Below are positions 22,061-34,953 of a stretch of DNA of 64,000 bases, one piece after another. Numbering within the stretch: position 1 is the stretch's first letter; each line of letters starts with the position of its first letter. The DNA comes from Pseudomonas oryzae. Lineage in GTDB: Bacteria > Pseudomonadota > Gammaproteobacteria > Pseudomonadales > Pseudomonadaceae. Below the pieces are notes generated by a model. The model was not told where the DNA came from. It was given only the letters and a program-made list of their open reading frames with translations, and did not search any database. The DNA is taken from NCBI RefSeq assembly GCF_900104805.1, contig NZ_LT629751.1:496001-560000 (forward strand), written 5' to 3'. The position numbers and the translations under genes are program-made.

Positions 22061-22084
22061 TCGCGGGGTTGAAAAACCCCGCGA
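22061..22084 (+). promoter_or_regulatory. GAAA-capped hairpin between clpP and clpX
   Basis: TCGCGGGGTT, GAAA, AACCCCGCGA: perfect 10-bp stem with a GNRA tetraloop, preceded by a second small GC hairpin at 22042-22058. No T tract follows, so mRNA stabilisation or processing is more likely than termination. Confidence 0.55.
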
Positions 22085-22128
22085 TAGCCTTCATCTTGTG
22101 TTCATGCCTACCGGATTGGATTGATCGA

Positions 22129-23409
<1,281 letters not shown>

Positions 23410-23417
23410 GCATCTTC

Positions 23418-23438
23418 AAGGGGCCCTCGGGCCCCTTT
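23418..23438 (+). terminator. terminator of clpX
   Basis: AAGGGGCCC, loop TC, GGGCCCCTT then TGTTCTTT: 9-bp stem 9 bp after the clpX stop. Confidence 0.8.
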
Positions 23439-23547
23439 GTTCTTTCTGTGCGCCGCAAAAGCTTGTTTTTTCCGGGCGCGCCCCCCATCTTGGATCCATG
23501 TCCAACGCCCGTGCGTGGTTAATGCGGGCCCTGCAAGAGTTGAAAGC

Positions 23548-25944
23548 ATGAAGACGATCATCGAGTTGCCCCTTTTGCCGCTGCGCGATGTGGTGGTCTA
23601 TCCGCACATGGTCATCCCGCTGTTCGTCGGGCGCGAAAAGTCCATCGAGGCTCTCGAGAACGCCATGGCTGCCGACAAGCGGATCCTGCTGCTTGCCCAG
23701 AAGAACCCGGCCGACGACGATCCGGGACAGGATGCCCTCTACCAGATGGGGACCGTGGCCAGTGTGCTGCAGCTGCTGAAGCTGCCGGACGGTACGGTGA
23801 AGGTGCTCGTCGAGGGTGGGCAGCGTGGCCAGGTGACACGTTTCATCGACGCTGGCAGTCACGCGCGCGCCGAGGTCGAGCTGATCGAGGAGGGCGGGAT
23901 TCCCGAGCGGGAGTCGGAGGTGTTCTGCCGCAGCCTGCTCAATCAGTTCGAGCAATACGTCCAGCTGGGCAAGAAGGTGCCGGCCGAGGTGCTCGGCTCG
24001 CTGAGCGGCATCGACGAGCCGGCGCGATTGGTGGATACCATGGCCGCCCACATGGCGCTGCGTATCGAGCAGAAGCAGGAGATCCTCGAGATCACCGACC
24101 TGCCTGCGCGTATCGAGCACGTGCTCGGCCTGCTGGATGCCGAAATCGACCTGTTGCAGGTTGAAAAGCGCATTCGTGGTCGGGTCAAGAAGCAGATGGA
24201 GCGCAGCCAGCGCGAGTACTATCTGAACGAGCAGATGAAGGCCATCCAGAAGGAGCTGGGTGAAGGCGAGGAGGGCCACAGCGAGGTCGATGAGCTGAAG
24301 CGGCGGATCGACAGCGCCGGGATGACCAAGGAGGCACTGCAGAAGGCCAATGCCGAGCTGAACAAGCTCAAGCAGATGTCGCCGATGTCGGCCGAAGCCA
24401 CGGTGGTGCGTTCCTACATCGAATGGCTGACCAACGTGCCGTGGCAGGCCGAGAGCAAGGTGCGCCTGGATCTGAAGCGCGCGGAGGAGATTCTCGATGC
24501 CGACCACTATGGCCTGGACGAGGTCAAGGAGCGCATCCTTGAGTTCCTCGCCGTGCAGAAGCGCGTCAAGAAGCTCAAGGGGCCGGTGCTCTGCCTGGTC
24601 GGCCCGCCTGGCGTGGGCAAGACCTCGCTGGCCGAATCCATCGCCCGCGCGACCAATCGCAAGTACGTGCGCATGGCCTTGGGCGGCGTGCGTGACGAGG
24701 CCGAGATCCGCGGGCACCGGCGTACCTACATCGGCTCCATGCCTGGTCGCCTGATCCAGAAGATGACCAAGGTCGGCGTGCGCAACCCGCTGTTCCTGCT
24801 CGACGAGATCGACAAGCTGGGCAGCGACATGCGCGGCGATCCGGCTTCGGCCCTGCTCGAGGTGCTGGACCCGGAGCAGAACCACAATTTCAACGACCAT
24901 TACCTGGAAGTCGACTACGACCTGTCCAACGTGATGTTCCTGTGCACGGCGAACTCGATGAATATTCCGGCGCCGCTGCTCGATCGCATGGAGGTCATCC
25001 GTCTGCCCGGCTATACCGAGGCCGAGAAGATCAGCATCGCCACCAAGTATCTGGTGCCCAAGCAGGCGGCGGCCAACGGCCTGAAGAAGACCGAGCTGAG
25101 TGTCGAAGAGGACAGCCTGCGCGACATCATCCGCTTCTACACCCGCGAGGCCGGTGTGCGCAGCCTGGAGCGCGAGATCGCCAAGGTGTGCCGCAAGGTG
25201 GTCAAGGAGCACGCCCGCGAGAAGAGCTTCCACGTCACCGTCAGTCCCGACGACCTCGAGCACTACCTGGGCGTGAAGAAGTTCCGTTACGGCAAGGCCG
25301 AGCTGCAGGATCAGGTGGGGCAGGTGACTGGCCTGGCCTGGACCCAGGTGGGTGGCGAGCTGCTGACCATCGAGGCTGCGGTCGTGCCGGGCAAGGGGCA
25401 GCTGATCAAGACCGGTTCGCTGGGCGACGTGATGGGCGAGTCGATCACCGCCGCGCTGACCGTGGTGCGCAGTCGTGCCAAGAGCCTGGGGATTGCCCAG
25501 GACTTCCACGAGAAGCGCGACATCCATATCCATGTGCCCGAGGGGGCCACGCCCAAGGATGGTCCGAGCGCGGGCATTGGCATGTGCACAGCGCTGGTTT
25601 CGGCGGTGACCGGGATTCCGGTGCGTGCGGATGTGGCCATGACCGGCGAGATCACCCTGCGTGGCCAGGTACTGGCCATCGGCGGTCTGAAGGAAAAGCT
25701 TCTGGCGGCTCACCGCGGTGGTATTACCACGGTGATCATCCCCGAAGAGAACGTGCGTGATCTCAAGGAAATCCCGGAAAATATTAAGCAGGATTTGCAG
25801 ATCAAACCGGTCAAATGGATTGACGAGGTCCTGCAGATTGCGCTGCAATACAAGCCTGAGCCCTTGTCTGACGCGGCCCCCGAGCGAGTGGGCGCGGATG
25901 ACAAGCGGGATGCTGAGGCCCAGGAGCGAATCAGCACGCACTAG
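23548..25944 (+). CDS. lon: ATP-dependent protease Lon
   Basis: 798-residue Lon protease: N-terminal substrate-binding LAN domain (about 10-205), AAA+ domain with Walker A GPPGVGKT and Walker [10 protein letters not shown], and C-terminal protease domain with catalytic Ser674 (PKDGPSAG) and Lys717 (GGLKEK). It degrades misfolded and regulatory proteins. The ATG at 23548 gives the usual [17 protein letters not shown] start. Confidence 0.97.
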   Translation: MKTIIELPLLPLRDVVVYPHMVIPLFVGREKSIEALENAMAADKRILLLAQKNPADDDPGQDALYQMGTVASVLQLLKLPDGTVKVLVEGGQRGQVTRFIDAGSHARAEVELIEEGGIPERESEVFCRSLLNQFEQYVQLGKKVPAEVLGSLSGIDEPARLVDTMAAHMALRIEQKQEILEITDLPARIEHVLGLLDAEIDLLQVEKRIRGRVKKQMERSQREYYLNEQMKAIQKELGEGEEGHSEVDELKRRIDSAGMTKEALQKANAELNKLKQMSPMSAEATVVRSYIEWLTNVPWQAESKVRLDLKRAEEILDADHYGLDEVKERILEFLAVQKRVKKLKGPVLCLVGPPGVGKTSLAESIARATNRKYVRMALGGVRDEAEIRGHRRTYIGSMPGRLIQKMTKVGVRNPLFLLDEIDKLGSDMRGDPASALLEVLDPEQNHNFNDHYLEVDYDLSNVMFLCTANSMNIPAPLLDRMEVIRLPGYTEAEKISIATKYLVPKQAAANGLKKTELSVEEDSLRDIIRFYTREAGVRSLEREIAKVCRKVVKEHAREKSFHVTVSPDDLEHYLGVKKFRYGKAELQDQVGQVTGLAWTQVGGELLTIEAAVVPGKGQLIKTGSLGDVMGESITAALTVVRSRAKSLGIAQDFHEKRDIHIHVPEGATPKDGPSAGIGMCTALVSAVTGIPVRADVAMTGEITLRGQVLAIGGLKEKLLAAHRGGITTVIIPEENVRDLKEIPENIKQDLQIKPVKWIDEVLQIALQYKPEPLSDAAPERVGADDKRDAEAQERISTH

Positions 25945-25957
25945 CTAAGAGGCTTCC

Positions 25958-25987
25958 TTGACACTGTTTTCGAGCGCTTGCTATAAA
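25958..25987 (+). promoter_or_regulatory. hupB promoter
   Basis: TTGACA (25958-25963) and TATAAA (25982-25987) with an 18-bp spacer; consensus-like sigma70 promoter about 100 bp before the hupB start. Confidence 0.8.
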
Positions 25988-26085
25988 GCGGCCCTTACGT
26001 GTCGGCAAGCCCAGACGTACGCAGAATTAGCTGTAGTGAATTCAGATACGAAATACGAACTCAACAGGAATCAAGGGGACTTAGA

Positions 26086-26358
26086 GTGAACAAGTCGGAA
26101 CTGATCGATGCCATCGCCGCATCTGCTGATATCCCGAAAGCTGTTGCCGGCCGAGCGCTGGATGCCGTGATCGACTCCATCACTGGTGCCCTGAAGGACG
26201 GTGATTCGGTCGTGCTGGTCGGCTTCGGCACCTTCGCCGTCAAGGAGCGCGCTGCCCGTACCGGCCGCAACCCGCAGACCGGCAAGCCGATCGAGATCGA
26301 AGCGGCCAAGATCCCTGGCTTCAAGGCCGGCAAAGCCCTCAAGGATGCCGTCAACTAA
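26086..26358 (+). CDS. hupB: nucleoid protein HU, beta subunit
   Basis: 90-residue HU-family DNA-bending protein starting at GTG 26086 ([11 protein letters not shown]), with the dimer core [21 protein letters not shown] that forms the DNA-clasping arms. Follows lon, as in most gammaproteobacteria. Transcribed from its own strong promoter and ended by the terminator at 26489. Confidence 0.97.
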   Translation: MNKSELIDAIAASADIPKAVAGRALDAVIDSITGALKDGDSVVLVGFGTFAVKERAARTGRNPQTGKPIEIEAAKIPGFKAGKALKDAVN

Positions 26359-26488
26359 GCGTCTTTCTGGCTTGTGTTCCCGGATCGCAGGGCGATCCGG
26401 TTGCGGAGCGAGTGGGAGAGGCCGAACTGGCATTCCCGCCTGCCAAGGAGAGGGAACGAGATTCCCGCTCCATCCGCCAGTTCTCAAG

Positions 26489-26522
26489 AAGGCGCATCCT
26501 CGGATGCGCCTTTGTTTTATTT
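26489..26522 (+). terminator. terminator of hupB
   Basis: AAGGCGCATCC, loop TC, GGATGCGCCTT then TGTTTTATTT: 11-bp perfect stem with a T-rich tail. Confidence 0.9.
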
Positions 26523-26584
26523 CACTGCCATAAACCCACGCTGGTACTTGCCTGGGTAGGGTGCCGGCCACGCTGGGGGGCTGC

Positions 26585-28459
26585 ATGCTTCAATCTATCA
26601 GGGACAATTCGCAGGGGTGGATCGCCAAGACCATCATCGGCGTGATCATCGTACTCATGGCGTTGACCGGTTTCGACGCCATCATGAATGCCACCAGCAA
26701 TAAGGAAGATGCGGCCGAGGTCAACGGCGAGAGTGTCAGCAATGCCGAACTCAACCGCGCCGTCGACATGCAGCGGCGGCAACTGGCCCAGCAGCTGGGT
26801 GGTCAGTTCGATGCCTCCCTGCTGGATGACAAGCGTCTGCGCGAGGGCGCGCTCAAGGCTCTGATCGACCGCAAGCTGCTTCTGCAGGGGGCGGACGATG
26901 CCGGTTTCGGTTTCTCCCAGCAGGCGCTCGACCAGTTGATCCTGCTCACCCCCGAGTTCCAGCAGGACGGCAAGTTCAGTCCTGACCGTTTCGATCAGGT
27001 GATCCGCCAGATGGGTTACAACCGTCTGCAGTTCCGCGAGCTGCTGCAGCAGGAGATGCTGATCGGCCAACTGCGCGCCGGTCTGTCCGGCAGCGGTTTC
27101 GTCACCGATGCGGAGGTGCGTGCCTTTGCCGCCCTGGAGCGCCAGACCCGTGACTTCGCGATGCTGTCGATCAAGGCTCGTCCGGAGCAGATCGAGGTCA
27201 GCGACGAGCAGCTCAAGGCCTACTACGACCAGCATGCCGGCGAATTCATGACGCCCGAGCAGGTGGTGGTCGAATACGTCGAGCTGAAGAAGGAGGCCTT
27301 CTTCGACCAGGTCAAGGTGTCCGACGAGGACATCCAGGCCGAGTACGAGAAGCAGATCGCCAACCTCGGCGAGCAGCGCAAGGCTTCGCACATACTGCTG
27401 GAGACCGGCGACAAGCTGAGCGACGAGCAGGCCAAGGCCAAGCTCGAAGAGCTGGCCGGGCGCATTGCCAAGGGTGAAGACTTCGCCGCGCTGGCCAAGG
27501 AATTCTCCAACGACCCGGGCTCTGCGGCCAGCGGTGGCGATCTCGGCTTCGCCGGCAAGGGTGTCTACGATCCGGCGTTCGAGGAGGCCCTGTTTGCCCT
27601 CAAGGCCGGTGAAGTATCGGCCCCGGTCAAGAGCCAGTTCGGCTGGCACCTGATCCGCCTGGACGACGTGCAGGCTGCCGAGATCCCGGCGCTTGACAGC
27701 ATGCGTCCGCAGCTGGAGCGCGATCTCAAGGCCCAGCAGGTCGAGCAGCGTTTCGTCGAAGTGAGCAAGGAGCTCGAGGACGCTGCCTTCGAAGCGGCAG
27801 ACCTGAGCCAGCCGGCCCAGGAGCTGGGGCTGGAGGTCAAGCAGACCGCGGCCTTCGGACGTGAAGGCGGCGAGGGCGTGGCGGCCAATCGCCAGTTCAT
27901 CCAGGCGGCCTTCAGCCCGGAAGTGCTGACCGAGGGAGCCAACAGCAACGCACTGGAGCTGGATCCGGACACCGTGGTGGTGCTGCGCGTCAAGGAGCAC
28001 CGCAAGCCGCAGCAGCAGTCCCTGGAGCAGCTGGCGGACAACTTGCGCGAGCGGATCCGCCAGGAGAAGGCCGGCGAGGCCGCCAAGGCGCGTGGCGAGG
28101 CACTGCTGGCCGAGCTGCGTCAGGGCAAGACTCCGGTGATGCAGGCCGAGTCGGGTGAGTCCTGGCAGGTGATCGAGGCGGCCACGCGCAGTCAGGACGA
28201 CGTCGATCCGCAGGTGCTGCAGGTGCTGTTCCGCATGCCCAAGCCGAGCGCCGCCGACAAGCCGACCTTTGCCGGTCTGTCGCTGCCTGGCGGCGACTAT
28301 CAGGTCCTGCGCCTGAACGGCGTGAGCGCGTCTGAGGCCGAACTGTCGACCGAGGAGCTGGCCATGTACCGCCGCTTCCTCGCCTCGCGCAGTGGTCAGC
28401 AGGATTTCCAGTCCTTCATGCGCCAGTTGCAGGCCGGGGCTAAGATCGAGCGCTTCTGA
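26585..28459 (+). CDS. ppiD: periplasmic folding chaperone / parvulin-type isomerase PpiD
   Basis: 624 residues. One N-terminal membrane anchor (about 13-32, IAKTIIGVIIVLMALTGF), a SurA-like chaperone region, and a parvulin domain (about 265-360: ASHILL, GGDLGFAGKG and FGWHLIRLDD). It acts at the periplasmic face of the Sec translocon on emerging outer-membrane proteins. ATG 26585 is chosen since the anchor follows directly. Confidence 0.95.
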   Translation: MLQSIRDNSQGWIAKTIIGVIIVLMALTGFDAIMNATSNKEDAAEVNGESVSNAELNRAVDMQRRQLAQQLGGQFDASLLDDKRLREGALKALIDRKLLLQGADDAGFGFSQQALDQLILLTPEFQQDGKFSPDRFDQVIRQMGYNRLQFRELLQQEMLIGQLRAGLSGSGFVTDAEVRAFAALERQTRDFAMLSIKARPEQIEVSDEQLKAYYDQHAGEFMTPEQVVVEYVELKKEAFFDQVKVSDEDIQAEYEKQIANLGEQRKASHILLETGDKLSDEQAKAKLEELAGRIAKGEDFAALAKEFSNDPGSAASGGDLGFAGKGVYDPAFEEALFALKAGEVSAPVKSQFGWHLIRLDDVQAAEIPALDSMRPQLERDLKAQQVEQRFVEVSKELEDAAFEAADLSQPAQELGLEVKQTAAFGREGGEGVAANRQFIQAAFSPEVLTEGANSNALELDPDTVVVLRVKEHRKPQQQSLEQLADNLRERIRQEKAGEAAKARGEALLAELRQGKTPVMQAESGESWQVIEAATRSQDDVDPQVLQVLFRMPKPSAADKPTFAGLSLPGGDYQVLRLNGVSASEAELSTEELAMYRRFLASRSGQQDFQSFMRQLQAGAKIERF

Positions 28460-28484
28460 TTCGCGCGGTCGAGCCGGTATGACG

Positions 28485-28508
28485 CAACGCCTCCGCAAGG
28501 GGGCGTTG
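28485..28508. terminator. hairpin between convergent ppiD and fabI
   Basis: CAACGCCTCC, GCAA, GGGGGCGTTG: 10-bp stem with one wobble and a GNRA loop. Suitable as a shared 3-prime element for both convergent genes; T tract is weak. Confidence 0.55.
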
Positions 28509-28584
28509 TGCATTTCGGTTCGGGGAAAGTGAGCAGCGGGGAGGAGGGGGCCGACCCGCGCCCAGGCGGGTCGGCGAGGAGCGC

Positions 28585-29379
28585 TTATTCTTCCAGCGCA
28601 CCCATGGCGGTGGTGTTGAAGCCACCGTCGACGTACATGATTTCGCCGCTGATACCCGAGGCCAGGTCCGAGCACAGGAAGGCCGCGGCGTTGCCGACTT
28701 CCTCGATGGTCACGTTACGGCGCAGCGGGGTCTGGCGCTCGTTGGCGGCCAGCATCTTGCGGAAGCTGGCGATGCCGCTGGCGGCCAGGGTGCGGATCGG
28801 GCCAGCGGAGATGCAGTTGACGCGGGTGCCTTCCGGACCGAGGCTGCCGGCGAGGTAGCGCACTCCGGCCTCCAGCGAGGCCTTGGCCATGCCCATCACG
28901 TTGTAGTTGGGCATGGTGCGCTCGGCGCCCAGGTAGGACAGGGTCAGCAGGCTGCCGTTGCGGCCCTTCATCATCTCGCGGCCGGCCTTGGCCAGGGCGA
29001 CGAAGCTGTAGGCGCTGATGTCGTGGGCGATCTTGAAGCCCTCGCGGGTGGTGACTTCGGTGAAGTCGCCGTTGAGCTGGTCGCCCGGGGCGAAGCCGAC
29101 CGAGTGGACGATGCAGTCCAGGCCGTCCCACTTCTTGCCCAGCTCCTCGAACACGCGGACGATGTCGTCATCGTTGGCGACGTCGCAGGGGAAGCACATC
29201 TCGGCGCTGGAACCCCAGCCGGCAGCGAACTCCTCGACGCGGCCCTTGAGCTTGTCGTTCTGGTAGGTGAAGGCCAGTTCAGCGCCTTCGCGGTGCATCG
29301 CGGCGGCGATGCCGGAGGCGATGGACAGCTTGCTGGCGACGCCGACGATCAGCACGCGCTTGCCGGTCATGAAACCCAT
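28585..29379 (-). CDS. fabI: enoyl-[acyl-carrier-protein] reductase FabI
   Basis: 264-residue NADH-dependent enoyl-ACP reductase, final step of fatty-acid elongation and target of triclosan. Short-chain dehydrogenase fold with the modified glycine motif [13 protein letters not shown] at the N terminus and the catalytic Tyr149/Tyr159/Lys166 set (Tyr-x6-Lys). It starts only 20 bp after the end of nppD on the same strand, so it may receive read-through from the transporter operon. Confidence 0.96.
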   Translation of the reverse strand: MGFMTGKRVLIVGVASKLSIASGIAAAMHREGAELAFTYQNDKLKGRVEEFAAGWGSSAEMCFPCDVANDDDIVRVFEELGKKWDGLDCIVHSVGFAPGDQLNGDFTEVTTREGFKIAHDISAYSFVALAKAGREMMKGRNGSLLTLSYLGAERTMPNYNVMGMAKASLEAGVRYLAGSLGPEGTRVNCISAGPIRTLAASGIASFRKMLAANERQTPLRRNVTIEEVGNAAAFLCSDLASGISGEIMYVDGGFNTTAMGALEE

Positions 29380-29399
29380 TGTGTACTTCCTCTTGCTGG

Positions 29400-31004
<1,605 letters not shown>

Positions 31005-31008
31005 CGCC

Positions 31009-32028
31009 TCACTTCCTCGGGTCGAAGGCATCGCGCGCGGCCTCGCCGATGAACACCAGCAGGGTCAGCATCAGCGCCAGCACGGCGAAGGCGCTGATAC
31101 CCAGCCAGGGCGCCTGCAGGTTGGACTTGCCCTGGGCGACCAGCTCGCCCAGCGACGGCGAGCCGGGCGGCAGGCCGAAACCGAGGAAGTCCAGCGCGGT
31201 GAGGGTGCCGATGGCGCCGGTGAGGATGAACGGCATGAAGGTCATGGTCGAGACCATGGCGTTGGGCAGGATGTGGCGGTACATGATGGCGCCGTTGCCC
31301 ATGCCGAGGGCGCGGGCGGCGCGCACGTACTCGAGGTTGCGCCCGCGCAGGAACTCGGCGCGCACCACGTCGACCAGGCTCATCCAGGAAAACAGCAGCA
31401 TGATGCCCAGCAGCCACCAGAAGTTCGGCTCGACGAAGCTGGCGAGGATGATCAGCAGGTAGAGCACCGGCAGGCCCGACCAGATCTCCAGGAAACGCTG
31501 GCCAACCAGGTCGACCCAGCCGCCGTAGAAGCCCTGCAGGGCACCGGCGGCGACGCCGATGAGCGAGCTGGCCAGGGTCAGGGTCAGGGCGAACAGCACC
31601 GAGATGCGGAAGCCGTAGATCACCCTGGCCAGCACGTCGCGGCCCTGGTCGTCGGTACCCAGCCAGTTTTCGGCCGAGGGTGGCGCCGGTGCCGGTACCT
31701 TGAGCTCGAAGTTGATGCTGTCGTAGCTGAAGGGAATGATGGGCCAGAGCATCCAGCCATCCTTGGTCGCGATCAGTTCGCGCATGTACGGGCTCTTGTA
31801 GTCGGCCTCCAGCGGGAATTCGCCGCCGAAGGCGGTTTCCGGATAGCGCTTGAGCACCGGTACGTACCATTCGCCGTCGTATTTGATCAGCAGCGGTTTG
31901 TCGTTGGCGATCAGCTCGGCGCCGAGGCTCAGGGCGAACAGGCCGAGGAACAGCCACAGGCTGTACCAGCCGCGCTTGTGCGCCTTGAACAGGGCGAAGC
32001 GGCGTCGGTTGATGGGCGAGAGGGCCAT
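31009..32028 (-). CDS. nppC: ABC transporter permease (YejE/NppC type)
   Basis: 339-residue permease: an N-terminal helix, a periplasmic segment, and a C-terminal binding-protein-dependent transport domain with about five helices and the EAA-like loop RGRNLEYVRAARALGMGN contacting the ATPase. It ends 4 bp before nppD and begins 3 bp after nppB, so the genes are tightly coupled. Confidence 0.92.
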   Translation of the reverse strand: MALSPINRRRFALFKAHKRGWYSLWLFLGLFALSLGAELIANDKPLLIKYDGEWYVPVLKRYPETAFGGEFPLEADYKSPYMRELIATKDGWMLWPIIPFSYDSINFELKVPAPAPPSAENWLGTDDQGRDVLARVIYGFRISVLFALTLTLASSLIGVAAGALQGFYGGWVDLVGQRFLEIWSGLPVLYLLIILASFVEPNFWWLLGIMLLFSWMSLVDVVRAEFLRGRNLEYVRAARALGMGNGAIMYRHILPNAMVSTMTFMPFILTGAIGTLTALDFLGFGLPPGSPSLGELVAQGKSNLQAPWLGISAFAVLALMLTLLVFIGEAARDAFDPRK

Positions 32029-32031
32029 CGC

Positions 32032-33117
32032 TCAACCCTCCCGGCTTTCGAAGTCGATCCGTGGATCGACCAGGGTATAGGTCAGGTCGCCGATCAGTTT
32101 CACGATCAGTCCCAGCAGGGTGAAGATGAACAGGGTGCCGAACACCACCGGATAGTCACGGTTGATCGCCGACTCGAAGCTGAGCAGGCCGAGGCCGTCG
32201 AGGGAGAAGATCACCTCGATCAGCAGGGAGCCGGTGAAGAAGATGCCGATGAACGCCGAGGGGAAGCCGGCGATGATGATCAGCATGGCGTTGCGGAACA
32301 CGTGGCCGTAGAGCACGCGGTTCTCCGACAGGCCCTTGGCGCGTGCGGTGATCACGTACTGCTTGCCGATCTCGTCGAGGAAGCTGTTCTTGGTCAGCAG
32401 GGTCAGGGTGGCGAAGTTGCCGATCACCAGCGCGGTCACCGGCAGCGCCAGGTGCCAGAAGTAGTCGGTGAGCTTGCCCCACAGGCTCAGCTCGTCGAAG
32501 TTGTTCGAGGTCAGGCCGCGCAGCGGGAACCAGTCGAAGTAGCTGCCGCCGGCGAACAGCACGATCAGCAGGATGGCGAACAGGAAGGCGGGGATGGCGT
32601 AGCCGACGATGATCGCCGTGCTGGTCCACACGTCGAAGTGGCTGCCGTGGCGCATGGCCTTGGCGATGCCCAGCGGGATGGATACCAGATACATGATCAG
32701 CGTGCTCCACAGCCCCAGCGAGATCGACACCGGCATCTTCTCGGCGATCAGTTCGATCACGGTGGCGTCGCGGAAGAAGCTCTGGCCGAAGTCGAAGTGC
32801 AGGTAGTTCTGGATCATGATCCAGAAGCGCTCGCTGGCCGGCTTGTCGAAGCCATACATGCGCTCGATTTCCTTGATCAGTTCGGGATCCAGGCCCTGGG
32901 CGCCGCGGTAGGCGTTGCCGGCCGCCGCCACTTCGGCGCCGCCGCCGGCGATGCGGCCTGTGGCGCCACCGGCGGCGGCATCGAAGCCTTCCAGCTTGGC
33001 GATCATCTGCTCCACCGGACCGCCGGGGGCGGCCTGGATGATGATGAAGTTGATCAGCAGGATGCCGAACAGGGTCGGCACGATCAGCAGCAGGCGCCGC
33101 AGGATATAGGCCAGCAT
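32032..33117 (-). CDS. nppB: ABC transporter permease (YejB/NppB type)
   Basis: 361-residue permease with the N-terminal [19 protein letters not shown] helix typical of the Dpp/Opp/Yej B subunits, a periplasmic loop rich in Gly/Ala (about 45-80) and a C-terminal transport domain with loop [18 protein letters not shown]. Pairs with NppC. Sits 6 bp downstream of the second binding-protein gene. Confidence 0.92.
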   Translation of the reverse strand: MLAYILRRLLLIVPTLFGILLINFIIIQAAPGGPVEQMIAKLEGFDAAAGGATGRIAGGGAEVAAAGNAYRGAQGLDPELIKEIERMYGFDKPASERFWIMIQNYLHFDFGQSFFRDATVIELIAEKMPVSISLGLWSTLIMYLVSIPLGIAKAMRHGSHFDVWTSTAIIVGYAIPAFLFAILLIVLFAGGSYFDWFPLRGLTSNNFDELSLWGKLTDYFWHLALPVTALVIGNFATLTLLTKNSFLDEIGKQYVITARAKGLSENRVLYGHVFRNAMLIIIAGFPSAFIGIFFTGSLLIEVIFSLDGLGLLSFESAINRDYPVVFGTLFIFTLLGLIVKLIGDLTYTLVDPRIDFESREG

Positions 33118-33123
33118 CCGGCG

Positions 33124-34953
33124 TTACTCCTTCTGTCCGGCGTCAGCCGCGGACGCTGCGGCGGCGGGCTTGGCCCACCAGGTGTACAGGCCGATGTCGT
33201 ACAGTGGCGCCACCTGCGGATGCTCGAAGTGGTTCCAGCGCGCCACCCGCCAGGTCTTGATGTGCCAGTTGGGGATCACGTAATGGCCCCACAGCAGCAC
33301 GCGATCCAGGGCGCGGGTATGGGTGATCAGGCTATGCCGGCTGTCGGCATTGATCAGCCCTTCCACCAGTGCATCGATCACCGGGTCCTTGAGGCCGATC
33401 AGGTTGCGGCTGCCGGGGTTGTCGGCGCTGCTGGAGTGCCAGTACTCGCGCTGTTCGTTGCCCGGAGAACTGGACTGGCTGAAGCCGCCGACGATCAGGT
33501 CGAAGTCGCGCGAGCGCAGGCGGTTGATGTACTGCGAGACGTCGGCGCGGCGGATCTGCAGCTCGATGCCGAGGCTGGCCAGATTGCGCTTGAACGGCAG
33601 CAGCACGCGCTCGAACTCGACCTGGGCGAGCAGGAACTCGATGGTCACCGGCTTGCCGCTGGCATCGAGCATGCGGTCCTTGTCCAGGCGCCAGCCGGCC
33701 TGCTGCAGCAGCTCGAAGGCGCGCCGGCGCTGGTCGCGGATCACTCCGCTGCCGTCGCTCTGCGGCGGCTGATACTCGCTGGTGAACAGCTGCGGCGGCA
33801 GGCGCTCGCGCCAGGGCTCGAGCAGCTTGAGTTCGGCCTTTGATGGCAGGCCGCTGGAGGCCAGCTCGGAGTTTTCGAAGTAGCTGCGCGTGCGGGTGTA
33901 GGCGCCGTAGAACAGCTGACGGTTGGTCCACTCGAAGTCGAACAGCAGCCCGAGCGCCTCGCGTACGCGCGCGTCCTGGAACAGCGGACGGCGCAGGTTG
34001 AAGATGAAGCCCTGCATGCCGGCCGGATTGTGGTTGGCGATCTCCTCCTTGAGCAGGCGGCCTTCCTTGATCGCCGGCGAGTCATAGGCGGTGGCCCAGT
34101 TCTTCGCGCTGCTTTCCACCCAGAAATCGAACTGACCGGCCTTGAGCGCCTCGAGCGCAACTGTGTTGTCGCGGTAGTAGTCGACCACCATGTTGTCGAA
34201 ATTGTACTGGCCGCGATTGACCGGCAGGTCCTTGGCCCACCAGTCCCTGACCCGCTCGTAGCGGATGCTGCGGCCGGCCTGCACTTCGGCGACCCGGTAC
34301 GGACCGCTGCCCAGCGGCGGCTCCAGACTGGTACGGGCGAACTCCCGGCCTTGCCAGGCATGTTTCGGCAGTACCGGCAGCTGGCCGACGATCAGCGGCA
34401 GCTCGCGATTGCCGTTGTGGCGGAACACGAAGCGCACGCGATGCTCGCCTTCGGCCACGGCCTTTTCCACATCGGCATAGTAGGCCTTGTACTGCGGCGC
34501 GCCGTCCTTCATCAGGGTATCGAAGCTGAACACCACGTCTTCGGCGGTCACCGGATGGCCGTCGTGGAAGCGCGCAGCGCGGCGCAGGGTGAAGCGCACC
34601 CAGCGGTTGTCCGGCGCCTTCTCGATCTTCTCGGCCAGCAGCCCGTATTCGGTGAACGGCTCGTCCAGGCTGCGCCGGGTCAGGGTGTCGTAGACCAGGC
34701 CGATCTCGTCGGCGGCCACGCCCTTGTTGATGAACGGGTTGAGACTGTCGAAACCGCCGAAGCCGGCCTGGCGCAGGGTGCCGCCCTTGGGCGCGTCGGG
34801 GTTGACGTAGTCGAAGTGCTGGAAGCCCGCCGGATACTTGGGCGGCTCGTCGTACAGAGTCACCGCATGGCGCGGGGCGGCCACGGCCTGGCCGGCGAGG
34901 CTGATCAGCAGGGCGCCGGCGGTCAGACGGGCGCTGCGCAGGAGAGCAGTCAT
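33124..34953 (-). CDS. nppA2: peptide ABC transporter substrate-binding protein 2 (NppA2/YejA type)
   Basis: 609-residue periplasmic binding protein of the SBP family 5. Signal peptide about residues 1-24, ending GQAVAA. Family features: YVNPDAPKGG near residue 45 and PVTAEDVVFSF near 120. Its start ATG overlaps the stop of the upstream paralogue (ATGA at 34950-34953), implying translational coupling. Tandem binding proteins sharing one permease suggest a broadened substrate range. Confidence 0.92.
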   Translation of the reverse strand: MTALLRSARLTAGALLISLAGQAVAAPRHAVTLYDEPPKYPAGFQHFDYVNPDAPKGGTLRQAGFGGFDSLNPFINKGVAADEIGLVYDTLTRRSLDEPFTEYGLLAEKIEKAPDNRWVRFTLRRAARFHDGHPVTAEDVVFSFDTLMKDGAPQYKAYYADVEKAVAEGEHRVRFVFRHNGNRELPLIVGQLPVLPKHAWQGREFARTSLEPPLGSGPYRVAEVQAGRSIRYERVRDWWAKDLPVNRGQYNFDNMVVDYYRDNTVALEALKAGQFDFWVESSAKNWATAYDSPAIKEGRLLKEEIANHNPAGMQGFIFNLRRPLFQDARVREALGLLFDFEWTNRQLFYGAYTRTRSYFENSELASSGLPSKAELKLLEPWRERLPPQLFTSEYQPPQSDGSGVIRDQRRRAFELLQQAGWRLDKDRMLDASGKPVTIEFLLAQVEFERVLLPFKRNLASLGIELQIRRADVSQYINRLRSRDFDLIVGGFSQSSSPGNEQREYWHSSSADNPGSRNLIGLKDPVIDALVEGLINADSRHSLITHTRALDRVLLWGHYVIPNWHIKTWRVARWNHFEHPQVAPLYDIGLYTWWAKPAAAASAADAGQKE

